Shown piece after piece: positions 1 to 5,663 of a DNA stretch of 6,904 bases. How positions within the stretch are numbered: the first letter of the stretch is position 1; each line of letters opens with the position of its first letter. The stretch comes from Deltaproteobacteria bacterium. Lineage in GTDB: Bacteria; Desulfobacterota; DAOWNY01. The stretch is taken from contig DAOWNY010000100.1 of assembly GCA_030642325.1 (NCBI GenBank), positions 1 to 6,904 of the forward strand, written 5' to 3'. The notes under the pieces are model-generated. The model was not told the DNA's origin. It saw only the letters and a program-made list of their open reading frames with translations, and made no database searches. The position numbers and the translations under genes are program-made.

Positions 1-33
1 CATATGGTGGGTTTCCCCCATATTGTTCCAAAT

Positions 34-135
34 GGAATGCGCAATATCACCCAGTCTATAACTATATGAAATTATTCAGTAAATAAGCATAATGATAAAT
101 TGTGCATCAATGAACTGGGGGAAATAGCGCACTCC
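34..135. repeat. 22-nt imperfect inverted repeat with 58-nt spacer
   Basis: Bases 34-55 match the reverse complement of 114-135 at 18 of 22 positions. The outer blocks are GGA and TGCGC and the inner block is CCCAGT / ACTGGG. The 102-bp span could fold as one long stem, or be the remnant of a small mobile element. No clear target-site duplication flanks it; both sides are only A-rich. TGGGGGAAA at 116-124 is also the exact inverse of TTTCCCCCA at 12-20, so this arm has two possible partners. I do not recognise the family. Confidence 0.45.
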
Positions 136-245
136 AAAAAAGTTCCTTACTATAATACTGCAATAAATACAGCATATTAGAAAATTTATCTAATTCGGTA
201 CGTTAATTGCTGTCTTATTAAGTGAACATGTAACACAAGGCAAAA

Positions 246-289
246 CAAAATTTTGAAAAGGGTAATATATGATTACAAAATGTATTTTG
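246..289. promoter_or_regulatory. Paired CAAAAT/ATTTTG palindromes, possible operator
   Basis: CAAAATTTTG at 246-255 is a perfect 10-bp palindrome. CAAAAT-GT-ATTTTG at 276-289 repeats the same half-sites with a 2-nt spacer. Their centres are 32 bp apart, about three helical turns, and the second ends 27 bp before the Shine-Dalgarno sequence of the cytochrome gene. This fits a paired binding site for a dimeric regulator, but A/T-only palindromes arise easily by chance in AT-rich DNA. No regulator is identified. Confidence 0.25.
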
Positions 290-315
290 AGTTTTAAGAG
301 TATAAAACCAGAATG

Positions 316-326
316 AAAGGAGGTGA
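316..326 (+). promoter_or_regulatory. Strong ribosome binding site that sets the cytochrome start
   Basis: AAAGGAGGTGA is close to a perfect anti-16S match. It lies downstream of the first in-frame ATG (313), so that ATG cannot be the start served by this site. The next in-frame ATGs are 328 (4 nt after GGAGG) and 334 (10 nt after GGAGG). Either gives the same signal peptide, differing by two residues (MN). Confidence 0.8.
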
Positions 327-333
327 AATGAAT

Positions 334-1449
334 ATGAAGAGAATAAGTTTAGTAGGAATTATCTGTTTTATGGTGATTGCTCCGGCGCTTTTTACCGGTA
401 ATAAGGCTTCAGCCAGGGTAGAGGGAGTATGCTCCAACTGCCATACCATGCATAACAGTCAGGGCGGAGCCCCCATGAATTTTGACGCTTCCGCAACTCC
501 CAATGCTACGCTATTGCGGGGTGACTGCGTCGGATGCCATTCTTCCGCTACCAACAGCACTTACTACGACCTGGGCGGATGCGATGTGCCGGTAGTGCTT
601 TATACCGGCGGTGAGCCTTCTACATATCTGGCCGGAGGAAATTTCTACTGGGTAAAAGAAGGTCTGGGAGGAGATGACACTAAAGGACATAATGTATTTT
701 TAGGTGAGGATGATGACTTTTTAAATCCCTCAACACCTGCCCCCGGGGGTTTTAGCTGCTCAGCCAACGATTGCCATATGAATCTGAGCCAGCCTTCTAC
801 TGGTAGTGGTTACGGTGATGATATCACCGGCAAATATGGCTGCGAAGGCTGCCATTCTCCCGCCCATCATGCCAATGACCATGCCAACGGCGACTCAGGA
901 TTGGTGGATACTGAAGCAGAGGGATGGTACCGTTTTCTCGGCGGAATACACTACGGCGGCTCGACTTATGACGGAGTTCACTCATATGAGGATGGTCATT
1001 GGGAGGCCGACGCCAGTGCCAGTGTCCATAATGAATATCTGGGCAATGTAAGCGGAGCCGGTATTATATCAGCCAATCCTACTGTTTCCGGATTTTGCGC
1101 TGCATGCCACGGAATGTTCCACGGCACATCTGATACTTACTCGGGCGGTTCCTGGATCCGTCACCCGTCGGATGCCGTTATACCGGATGCAGGGGAATAT
1201 GCAGATGCCGGAGGACCAAGCCATGCTTATGACCCGCTTTCACCGGTAGCCAAGGCTGTCATAGACAGCACTCCTGATGCCACTGTTACTCCGGGCAGCG
1301 ATATAGTCATGTGTCTTTCCTGCCATCGTCCACATGGAAGCCCAAATTCCGATATGCTCAGATGGGATTATAACGGAATGCAGGCAGGCGGCGGAGGAGA
1401 AACCGGTACCGGCTGTTTCTACTGCCATACCGAAAAAGATGGTTCGTAA
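334..1449 (+). CDS. Periplasmic multiheme (predicted heptaheme) c-type cytochrome
   Basis: A 371-residue exported cytochrome that should carry electrons in the periplasm or at the cell surface; donor and acceptor are unknown. Residues 1-27 form a Sec signal peptide: MKR, a hydrophobic core, then an ASA cleavage site before Arg28. No lipobox is seen. Six CXXCH haem sites begin at about residues 33 (CSNCH), 65 (CVGCH), 170 (CEGCH), 255 (CAACH), 327 (CLSCH) and 361 (CFYCH). A seventh, CSANDCH at 142-148, is a CX4CH site of the kind known from tetrahaem cytochromes c3. The first site continues as CHTMHNSQGG, typical of the doubled-CXXCH cytochrome families of anaerobes. The last site lies only 7 residues from the C-terminus. 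Gly, Ser and Asp are frequent and haem spacing is wide and uneven, so this is not a compact c3 or c7. I chose start 334 from the ribosome binding site; 328 is nearly as good and 313 is unlikely. The gene stands alone and ends before a terminator. Cytochrome identity is firm; the physiological role is not. Confidence 0.9.
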   Translation: MKRISLVGIICFMVIAPALFTGNKASARVEGVCSNCHTMHNSQGGAPMNFDASATPNATLLRGDCVGCHSSATNSTYYDLGGCDVPVVLYTGGEPSTYLAGGNFYWVKEGLGGDDTKGHNVFLGEDDDFLNPSTPAPGGFSCSANDCHMNLSQPSTGSGYGDDITGKYGCEGCHSPAHHANDHANGDSGLVDTEAEGWYRFLGGIHYGGSTYDGVHSYEDGHWEADASASVHNEYLGNVSGAGIISANPTVSGFCAACHGMFHGTSDTYSGGSWIRHPSDAVIPDAGEYADAGGPSHAYDPLSPVAKAVIDSTPDATVTPGSDIVMCLSCHRPHGSPNSDMLRWDYNGMQAGGGGETGTGCFYCHTEKDGS

Positions 1450-1483
1450 TTCATAATAACTGGAAAAAAGGAGGGGAAATCAG

Positions 1484-1546
1484 ACGGGAATAACAGGATA
1501 TACTCGATATCTTAAGCAAATAAATTATCCTGTCTGTTATTCCCGT
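1484..1546. other. Large stem-loop between convergent genes
   Basis: ACGGGAATAACAG (1484-1496) is perfectly complementary to CTGTTATTCCCGT (1534-1546), giving 13 bp. In a competing fold, CAGGATA (1494-1500) pairs with TATCCTG (1526-1532) and extends a 10-bp outer stem to 17 bp with a 4-nt bulge. It starts 34 nt after the cytochrome stop codon. No T-run follows it on the plus strand. On the minus strand it is followed, after a short gap, by a CT-rich stretch ending in six Ts (reverse of 1464-1480), so it may help end rodZ transcription or protect the 3' end of either mRNA. Confidence 0.6.
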
Positions 1547-1557
1547 TAAATTACATG

Positions 1558-1600
1558 GGGACACCTCCTGAATCAATACGGGGGTGTTCCTTTATTTATC
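1558..1600 (+). terminator. Rho-independent terminator after the cytochrome gene
   Basis: GGGACACCTCC (1558-1568) pairs with GGGGGTGTTCC (1580-1590) over 11 bp with two G-U wobbles. The loop is 11 nt, and a T-rich tail (TTTATTTATC, 1591-1600) follows directly. The orientation serves plus-strand transcription arriving from the cytochrome gene. It lies 17 nt from the end of rodZ on the other strand; read from that strand the hairpin has no good U-tract. Confidence 0.75.
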
Positions 1601-1606
1601 TATTTT

Positions 1607-2503
1607 CTATGGAAGGGTAATTTTGACGGTTTGCCCTGATGGACCTAACGGATCCAGGTCTTTTCCATTGAGGTTTAAACTGATGCCGCCGGCATTACCG
1701 ACTAAAAGCTCTATCCCTTTTTCTGCCTTCAAGGAATAATTTTCACCAGGCTTAAGAAGCACTTCCCGGTCTTCTCCCTCATCGACCCTGTATCTGATCC
1801 AGGTAAGTTCTTTTGCCCTGCACACTAAGTCCACCCCGATTTTGTCCGGCAATGCCATATCCTCTTCGGGCTGCAGGGAGATCTCTTCATCCTGTTCATC
1901 CGTCGGTTCTTCCACTCCGGATTCCGCCCCGGCTGCTTTATCCATTTCCGTTTGCGCTCCCTCGAAGATTGCAGTCTCAATGGATTCTGCTTCCACCTGT
2001 CTTAAAATCGGTTCCTCCTCAAGTTCCAGGGTTTCTTGTTCTGATAAATTTTTGGCCCCGGCCGGTGGTTTATCCCCTGTAACCTCTATGGTTGGTCCTG
2101 ATGGTGTCTGACCCATATTTAGAGAATTGAAATCAATTTTGCCACCAAAGTAATAGTAGATAATAAAACCGGAGGAAACCAGAATAAGGAGGAGAATTAA
2201 TCGCCTTGCGGTGAATATGTTTTTATGAACAAACTCCCCTTTTTCGGTTTTCTCCTTTTCAAAAATAAATACCCTCTTACCCTCTTCATGGCGAGAGATA
2301 ACCTCCTTTTCGTCCAATCCCAATTCTTTTGCATACAAACGCAAAAACCCTCTGGTAATAAGGGGAACAGGCAAAGAATCGTATTTATCCGCTTCAATGT
2401 CCTTAAGAAAGGAAAGGCTGATCTTTGTAACATGGTAGATTTCCTCCAGCGAAATACCTTTTTTGTTCCTCTCTTCTTTTAGATAGTTGCCAAGAGTTTC
2501 CAC
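1607..2503 (-). CDS. rodZ: RodZ-like protein: cytoplasmic HTH, one membrane span, DUF4115 domain
   Basis: A 298-residue bitopic membrane protein of the RodZ family. RodZ proteins link the MreB cytoskeleton to the cell-wall elongation complex and help set rod shape. Residues 1 to about 70 are a HTH_25-type helix-turn-helix (LKEERNKKGISLEEI, then KISLSFLKDIE and the conserved RGFLRLYAKELGLD). A basic stretch (KNIFTARR) precedes one membrane span at about 101-119. Residues 120-220 form an acidic, Pro/Glu-rich extracytoplasmic linker. Residues 222-296 match the C-terminal DUF4115 beta domain, with TWIRYRVDEG, LLKPGE, VGNAGG and NLNGKDLDPLG. The start is GTG at 2501-2503, 7 nt after AGGAGA (2511-2516). 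Length is typical for the family, E. coli RodZ being slightly longer. It is convergent with the cytochrome gene, divergent from comEC, and has no visible operon partner here. Whether mreB is present elsewhere cannot be seen. Family assignment is strong; the shape role is inferred from the family. Confidence 0.88.
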   Translation of the reverse strand: METLGNYLKEERNKKGISLEEIYHVTKISLSFLKDIEADKYDSLPVPLITRGFLRLYAKELGLDEKEVISRHEEGKRVFIFEKEKTEKGEFVHKNIFTARRLILLLILVSSGFIIYYYFGGKIDFNSLNMGQTPSGPTIEVTGDKPPAGAKNLSEQETLELEEEPILRQVEAESIETAIFEGAQTEMDKAAGAESGVEEPTDEQDEEISLQPEEDMALPDKIGVDLVCRAKELTWIRYRVDEGEDREVLLKPGENYSLKAEKGIELLVGNAGGISLNLNGKDLDPLGPSGQTVKITLP

Positions 2504-2510
2504 TGACTAT

Positions 2511-2516
2511 TCTCCT
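2511..2516 (-). promoter_or_regulatory. Ribosome binding site supporting the GTG start of rodZ
   Basis: On the minus strand AGGAGA is followed by 7 nt and then GTG. No in-frame ATG matches as well, and the HTH domain begins straight after this GTG. Confidence 0.7.
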
Positions 2517-2639
2517 GCTAATTGTTAAAATAAATAATTCCAAAGTTTTCCGGCTTACACACGGCTATAATCCGGGGGGAGAATGAAATTTTGAGACTAT
2601 TTTAAGGCTTGTAAACTTCGACATAATTATTGCTATTTG

Positions 2640-2676
2640 ATTATAATATTATAACAGTATTTAATTGCAAGCACAA
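2640..2676 (-). promoter_or_regulatory. Probable sigma-70-type promoter of rodZ
   Basis: On the minus strand a perfect TATAAT (plus-strand ATTATA, 2648-2653) lies 17 nt after TTGTGC (2671-2676), a weak -35 box. A second perfect TATAAT (2640-2645) lies 19 nt after TTGCAA, a 4/6 -35 match. Two overlapping promoters are possible. The resulting leader would be about 130 nt. The -10 boxes are good and the -35 boxes mediocre. Confidence 0.45.
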
Positions 2677-2754
2677 GTAATGCAACCTGACATACCAATA
2701 TATTTTTTCTTTGCCGGCAATGGATTAATCGTTTAAAATGATGTGGGCTGTGCG

Positions 2755-2782
2755 GTTAGCCTTTAGCAGTTAGCTATTAGCC
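2755..2782. repeat. Four tandem heptamers with TTAGC core
   Basis: GTTAGCC, TTTAGCA, GTTAGCT and ATTAGCC follow one another in exact 7-nt phase, each containing TTAG and C at the same positions. The opposite arm (2969-2997, read on the minus strand) carries related but more degenerate units: GTTAGGT, ATTAGCT, ATTTAAG, then an offset TGTTAGC. The pattern resembles the short tandem heptamer repeats (STRR) described in cyanobacteria, which is an analogy and not an assignment. Confidence 0.75.
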
Positions 2783-2881
2783 AAAATGATAACAGGCTGT
2801 TTTGCTATTACAAATTTTCACCCATTGGGTGTTTTTCAAGCTGTCGTAATACCTCGGTTTTTTCAAGCTAAACGGTTGTGT

Positions 2882-2902
2882 GCTGACAGCTGATCGCTCA
2901 AC
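2882..2902. repeat. Three tandem heptamers with GCTGA core
   Basis: GCTGACA, GCTGATC and GCTCAAC lie in exact 7-nt phase, the third with one change in the core. The period is that of the TTAGC tract but the word is different, inside the same 252-bp element. Confidence 0.5.
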
Positions 2903-3042
2903 TTAAGGTTGGAATTAGATCGGCAAATGTAACTAGATCAAGCGGATGTTGAATGGTTTCATGCAAAAGCTAACACTTAAATAGCTAATACCTAACCGCA
3001 CCGGTCGAATCTTTTCTGCAAAAAAAGGGGGGATGAAGGGAA

Positions 3043-5475
3043 ATGAGCGGATCAATCAGGATGCCCCTGCTCCCACTCTTGATCGCCTACATGAGTGGTT
3101 TGCTATTGAGCCGGCATTTATCCTGCTCCGTTCATATTATCTCCATATCAGCGGCTATTCTTTTGGGTGCATTGGCCGTCTCAATTATGAAACAATGGCG
3201 AAAAACCTCAACCTGTCTGTCATTTGCTGTCTTTTTTCTCCTCGGATGCCTTTTAATGAACATGTCCCTCCACCCCCATCTACCTTCCAACCATATTTCC
3301 AGACTGATTACCGGCAAAAAGATGAATGTTGAGGGCAATATCTATCTTTTATCAAAAGGCTATCTTGATCTGACCAAAATCTATCTTGATGCCAAAAGGA
3401 TATATACGGATGGAAAGGTTATCCCGGTTTGCGGAAAGGTATTAATACGGGCAAAAGAACTTCAAGATCACTTTTCTTACGGAGATCGAATAAGATTTTT
3501 CGCTCTCCTGCGCCATCCAAGAAATTTCGGAAACCCGGGAGAATTTGATTATGAAAAGTATTTAGGGATGCGTAAGATCTGGGTTACCGGCTACCTTAAT
3601 GACGGCAAAGGAGTTGTCAAAATATCCGAGGGAAACGGCAATCCCCTCTTTTTACTTATTGAATCAATTAAGAAAAAAGTTGACACCTTGATCGAGCAGC
3701 AAGTAAGTTTAACTGCCAGGGGCATTCTCAAGGCATTGATTTTAGGAGAACGTGGAGAGATTTCCCCCGAACTTAAAGAAGACTTCATCAAATCCGGTGC
3801 AGCTCATATCCTTGCAATATCAGGATTACACATAGGGATTGTTGCCTTCATATTTTTCTTTTTGATACGAAAAACTCTGCTGTTATCAGAGAGGTTGACC
3901 CTTTTTTTCAACGTCAATAAAATTGCGGCCGTAACCACCATCTTTCCGGTCGTGTCCTACACCCTTATCGCCGGGCTGAGAATCTCTACTGTGCGGGCGG
4001 CAATAATGGTTATCACCTATCTTGTTGCAATCATAATAGATCGTGAAAGAGAAATTTACAATACCGTCATCTTATCCGCCTTCATTATTCTCATTGTTCT
4101 GCCCCTTTCTCTCTTTGATGCATCATTCCAGCTCTCATTCATCTCGGTTTTAGCAATATTATACCTCACCGCTAAATTGTGGGATTTCAAAAAAAAGGAA
4201 GATCTTCCCGAAAAAGCTCCCACATTTTTTAGCAAACCAGCTAAAAAAACAGCGCTTTTTGTCCTTGTCTCCCTGTCCGCCGTCATCGGCACCACCCCCC
4301 TGCTGGCATATTATTTCAACCGTGTCTCTCTTGCGGCACTTTTTACCAACTTATTTGTGGTTCCCATATTCGGCTTTATCATTGTTCCCCTGGGGTTGCT
4401 TTCCTGCCTTCTCCTCTTCTTATATCCCCCCATAGCCGAAATACTTATTAAATCAGACTCCTTCATAATTGACCTCATAAACCCGGTTATCCATCTGTTC
4501 GCTTCTCTGTCCGCCCTCTCCTTCCGGGTTGCTACTCCCACTTTATTCGAAATTTTTCTCTTCTACTCCTTCGTTATCACCATCGTCAATTTCAAAAAAA
4601 AGGGGTGGGCACAATTTGGATTTTATCTCATCTTGCTGTTAATGGTGATAAATTATTCCTGCCACATTATTGCTAAAAATTTTAGTTCCCAACTAAAGGT
4701 GACATTTATCAGCGTGGGACAAGGGGAATCCACCCTGCTGGAATTACCCGGAGGGAAAACAATGCTGATTGATGGGGGTGGATTCTACACTAAAAATTTC
4801 GACGTGGGGAAAAACGTGGTTGCCCCACTTCTCTGGAAAAGAAAAATACGAAAAATTGACTATTTAGTCCTGAGCCACCCCCAAATTGACCACTTGGGCG
4901 GGCTGCCATTTATTTTGAAAAATTTCAGGGTCATGGAAGTCTGGAGCAATCAAGATACATCCAATGCAAAAGCTTACCTGGAGTTTATTTCCCTCATCAA
5001 AGAAAAAAAAATTAATATGGTGATAAAAGATAGGGGGTCTTCCCCTTTAATCGTAAATGGAGTGGGGTTCGAGTTTTTAAATCCCCCCCATTCGCCGACC
5101 GGCCGGTTCCTGGATTTGAACAATAACTCGCTGGTGATTAAGCTAAGCTTTAAAGAAATCAGCTTCCTCTTTACCGGGGATATCGAAACCAAGGCCGAAG
5201 CGCTCCTTGCCGCACAAGGGAACAACCTTAAAAGCGTCGTAATTAAAGTTCCCCACCATGGCAGCATCACCTCCAGCACAAAAAATTTCTTAAAAAAAAT
5301 AAAACCGGTCCTGTCGGTCTTCTCGGTAGGTTACTCCAACAGACGGGGATTTCCCCATAAGGAGGTAGTCGGGCGATACGAAAAAATGGGTTGTCGAATT
5401 TTCCGAACTGACCGTGACGGGGCGATTACGATGGTTGTTGACGGTAATCGTATAAAAATTAAAACATATCGCTGA
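3043..5475 (+). CDS. comEC: ComEC/Rec2-family DNA internalisation channel
   Basis: An 810-residue polytopic inner-membrane protein. In the family it takes single-stranded DNA across the cytoplasmic membrane during natural transformation. Order of parts: N-terminal membrane segments (about 7-75); a DUF4131 OB-like periplasmic domain (about 90-195) with GNPGEFDYEKYL at 164-175; the Competence domain (about 215-520) with the hallmark SGAAHILAISGLHIG at 251-265 and many hydrophobic helices; and a C-terminal metallo-beta-lactamase-like domain (about 550-805). The latter shows SVGQGES, LIDGGG (575-580), SHPQIDH (611-617), LFTGDIE (709-715) and PHHGS (737-741), so the metal-binding residues that can be recognised are intact and the proposed nuclease could be active. 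Length is full for three-domain ComEC. ATG 3043 is preceded by a G-run (3027-3032, 10 nt away) and GAAGGG close by; ATG 3061 is a weaker alternative. Neither comEA nor pilus genes are nearby, so competence itself is not shown. No terminator separates it clearly from hisS. Confidence 0.93.
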   Translation: MSGSIRMPLLPLLIAYMSGLLLSRHLSCSVHIISISAAILLGALAVSIMKQWRKTSTCLSFAVFFLLGCLLMNMSLHPHLPSNHISRLITGKKMNVEGNIYLLSKGYLDLTKIYLDAKRIYTDGKVIPVCGKVLIRAKELQDHFSYGDRIRFFALLRHPRNFGNPGEFDYEKYLGMRKIWVTGYLNDGKGVVKISEGNGNPLFLLIESIKKKVDTLIEQQVSLTARGILKALILGERGEISPELKEDFIKSGAAHILAISGLHIGIVAFIFFFLIRKTLLLSERLTLFFNVNKIAAVTTIFPVVSYTLIAGLRISTVRAAIMVITYLVAIIIDREREIYNTVILSAFIILIVLPLSLFDASFQLSFISVLAILYLTAKLWDFKKKEDLPEKAPTFFSKPAKKTALFVLVSLSAVIGTTPLLAYYFNRVSLAALFTNLFVVPIFGFIIVPLGLLSCLLLFLYPPIAEILIKSDSFIIDLINPVIHLFASLSALSFRVATPTLFEIFLFYSFVITIVNFKKKGWAQFGFYLILLLMVINYSCHIIAKNFSSQLKVTFISVGQGESTLLELPGGKTMLIDGGGFYTKNFDVGKNVVAPLLWKRKIRKIDYLVLSHPQIDHLGGLPFILKNFRVMEVWSNQDTSNAKAYLEFISLIKEKKINMVIKDRGSSPLIVNGVGFEFLNPPHSPTGRFLDLNNNSLVIKLSFKEISFLFTGDIETKAEALLAAQGNNLKSVVIKVPHHGSITSSTKNFLKKIKPVLSVFSVGYSNRRGFPHKEVVGRYEKMGCRIFRTDRDGAITMVVDGNRIKIKTYR

Positions 5476-5553
5476 ATATTCCCCTCAACTGCATTGGATC
5501 CCCTTTTGAATCATCATTAAAAGCCGGTTAAAAAATAAATTGCATCCTTTCCC

Positions 5554-5582
5554 TTGACTACCCTCAATTTTTTGGCTATTAT
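5554..5582 (+). promoter_or_regulatory. Sigma-70-type promoter of hisS
   Basis: TTGACT (5554-5559, 5 of 6 to consensus) and TATTAT (5577-5582, 5 of 6) are separated by an optimal 17 nt. Transcription would start near 5589, giving a leader of about 75 nt. The rest of the 188-bp gap after comEC shows no strong terminator and no T-box leader, so read-through from comEC is also possible. Confidence 0.6.
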
Positions 5583-5651
5583 TCTGTAAAATCACCATGT
5601 AACAGAGACCTGACCAATTACTTGCCACCAGAATAAGCAGCTGGAACTTCG

Positions 5652-5659
5652 AGAGGTGA
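5652..5659 (+). promoter_or_regulatory. Ribosome binding site that sets the TTG start of hisS
   Basis: AGAGGTGA, with 7 nt between AGAGG and TTG at 5664. The conserved HisRS N-terminus (RGFHDILPGE) follows within a few codons, while the first in-frame ATG is far inside the catalytic domain. This makes TTG the only reasonable start. Confidence 0.75.
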
Positions 5660-5663
5660 AAAA

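Larger units (their letters stand above)
1..333. other. AT-rich non-coding region upstream of the cytochrome gene
   Basis: No convincing gene is present. All three forward frames are open for the first 60-86 bases and then close, which is too short to claim the tail of an upstream gene. What can be seen is a 22-nt imperfect inverted repeat (34-55 / 114-135), small overlapping hairpins at 2-23 and 20-47, a perfect TATAAT at 151-156 without a convincing -35 box, and two CAAAAT...ATTTTG palindromes (246-255, 276-289) just before the ribosome binding site. The region probably contains the promoter and leader of the cytochrome gene, but the sequence alone does not fix the transcription start. Confidence 0.6.
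2750..3001. mobile_element. MITE-like 252-bp inverted-repeat element upstream of comEC
   Basis: The ends are perfect 10-bp inverted repeats: GTGCGGTTAG (2750-2759) and CTAACCGCAC (2992-3001). The similarity continues inward through TTAGCTATT (2770-2778) against AATAGCTAA (2980-2988), offset by exactly 7 nt, which is one repeat unit. The interior has no open reading frame of note. It contains a second heptamer tract, a direct repeat TTTTTCAAGCT (2832-2842 and 2859-2869), an imperfect direct repeat (about 2914-2930 and 2932-2949) and a small CACCC/GGGTG hairpin followed by five Ts (2819-2836). I see no target-site duplication and no transposase, so it could be a non-autonomous mobile element or an intergenic palindromic repeat. 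It ends 41 bp before the comEC start codon. Confidence 0.5.

Noticed and set aside
1..86. Open frames at the left edge (for example a 27-codon frame ending at a TAA at 84-86)
   Set aside because: All three forward frames are open there, so openness is not informative; the length is too short to identify a protein, and the inverted repeat overlaps it.
151..156. Perfect TATAAT as promoter of the cytochrome gene
   Set aside because: No acceptable -35 box lies 16-18 nt upstream (CGCACT at best), and the leader would be about 175 nt. Mentioned in the region entry but not called as a promoter.
1..333. Cyclic-dinucleotide (GEMM-type) riboswitch upstream of the multiheme cytochrome
   Set aside because: Such riboswitches precede some cytochrome genes in Geobacter, but I could not find the conserved GEMM core sequence here.
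806..1051. 81-codon ORF inside the cytochrome gene in another frame
   Set aside because: Fully inside a well-supported gene, with low-complexity Met/Pro/Thr content and no ribosome binding site; a shadow frame.
2755..2902. CRISPR-like array
   Set aside because: The units are 7 nt and directly adjacent, with no spacers and no cas genes.
3033..3332. 99-codon ORF starting 10 nt before comEC in a different frame
   Set aside because: It overlaps the ComEC N-terminal domain, whose membrane helices and DUF4131 motifs are clearly coded in the other frame; its product resembles no family I know.
5476..5663. T-box leader or terminator between comEC and hisS
   Set aside because: There is no T-box bulge sequence and no GC-rich hairpin followed by Ts; only short 4-bp pairings such as CCAG/CTGG near 5628-5644.
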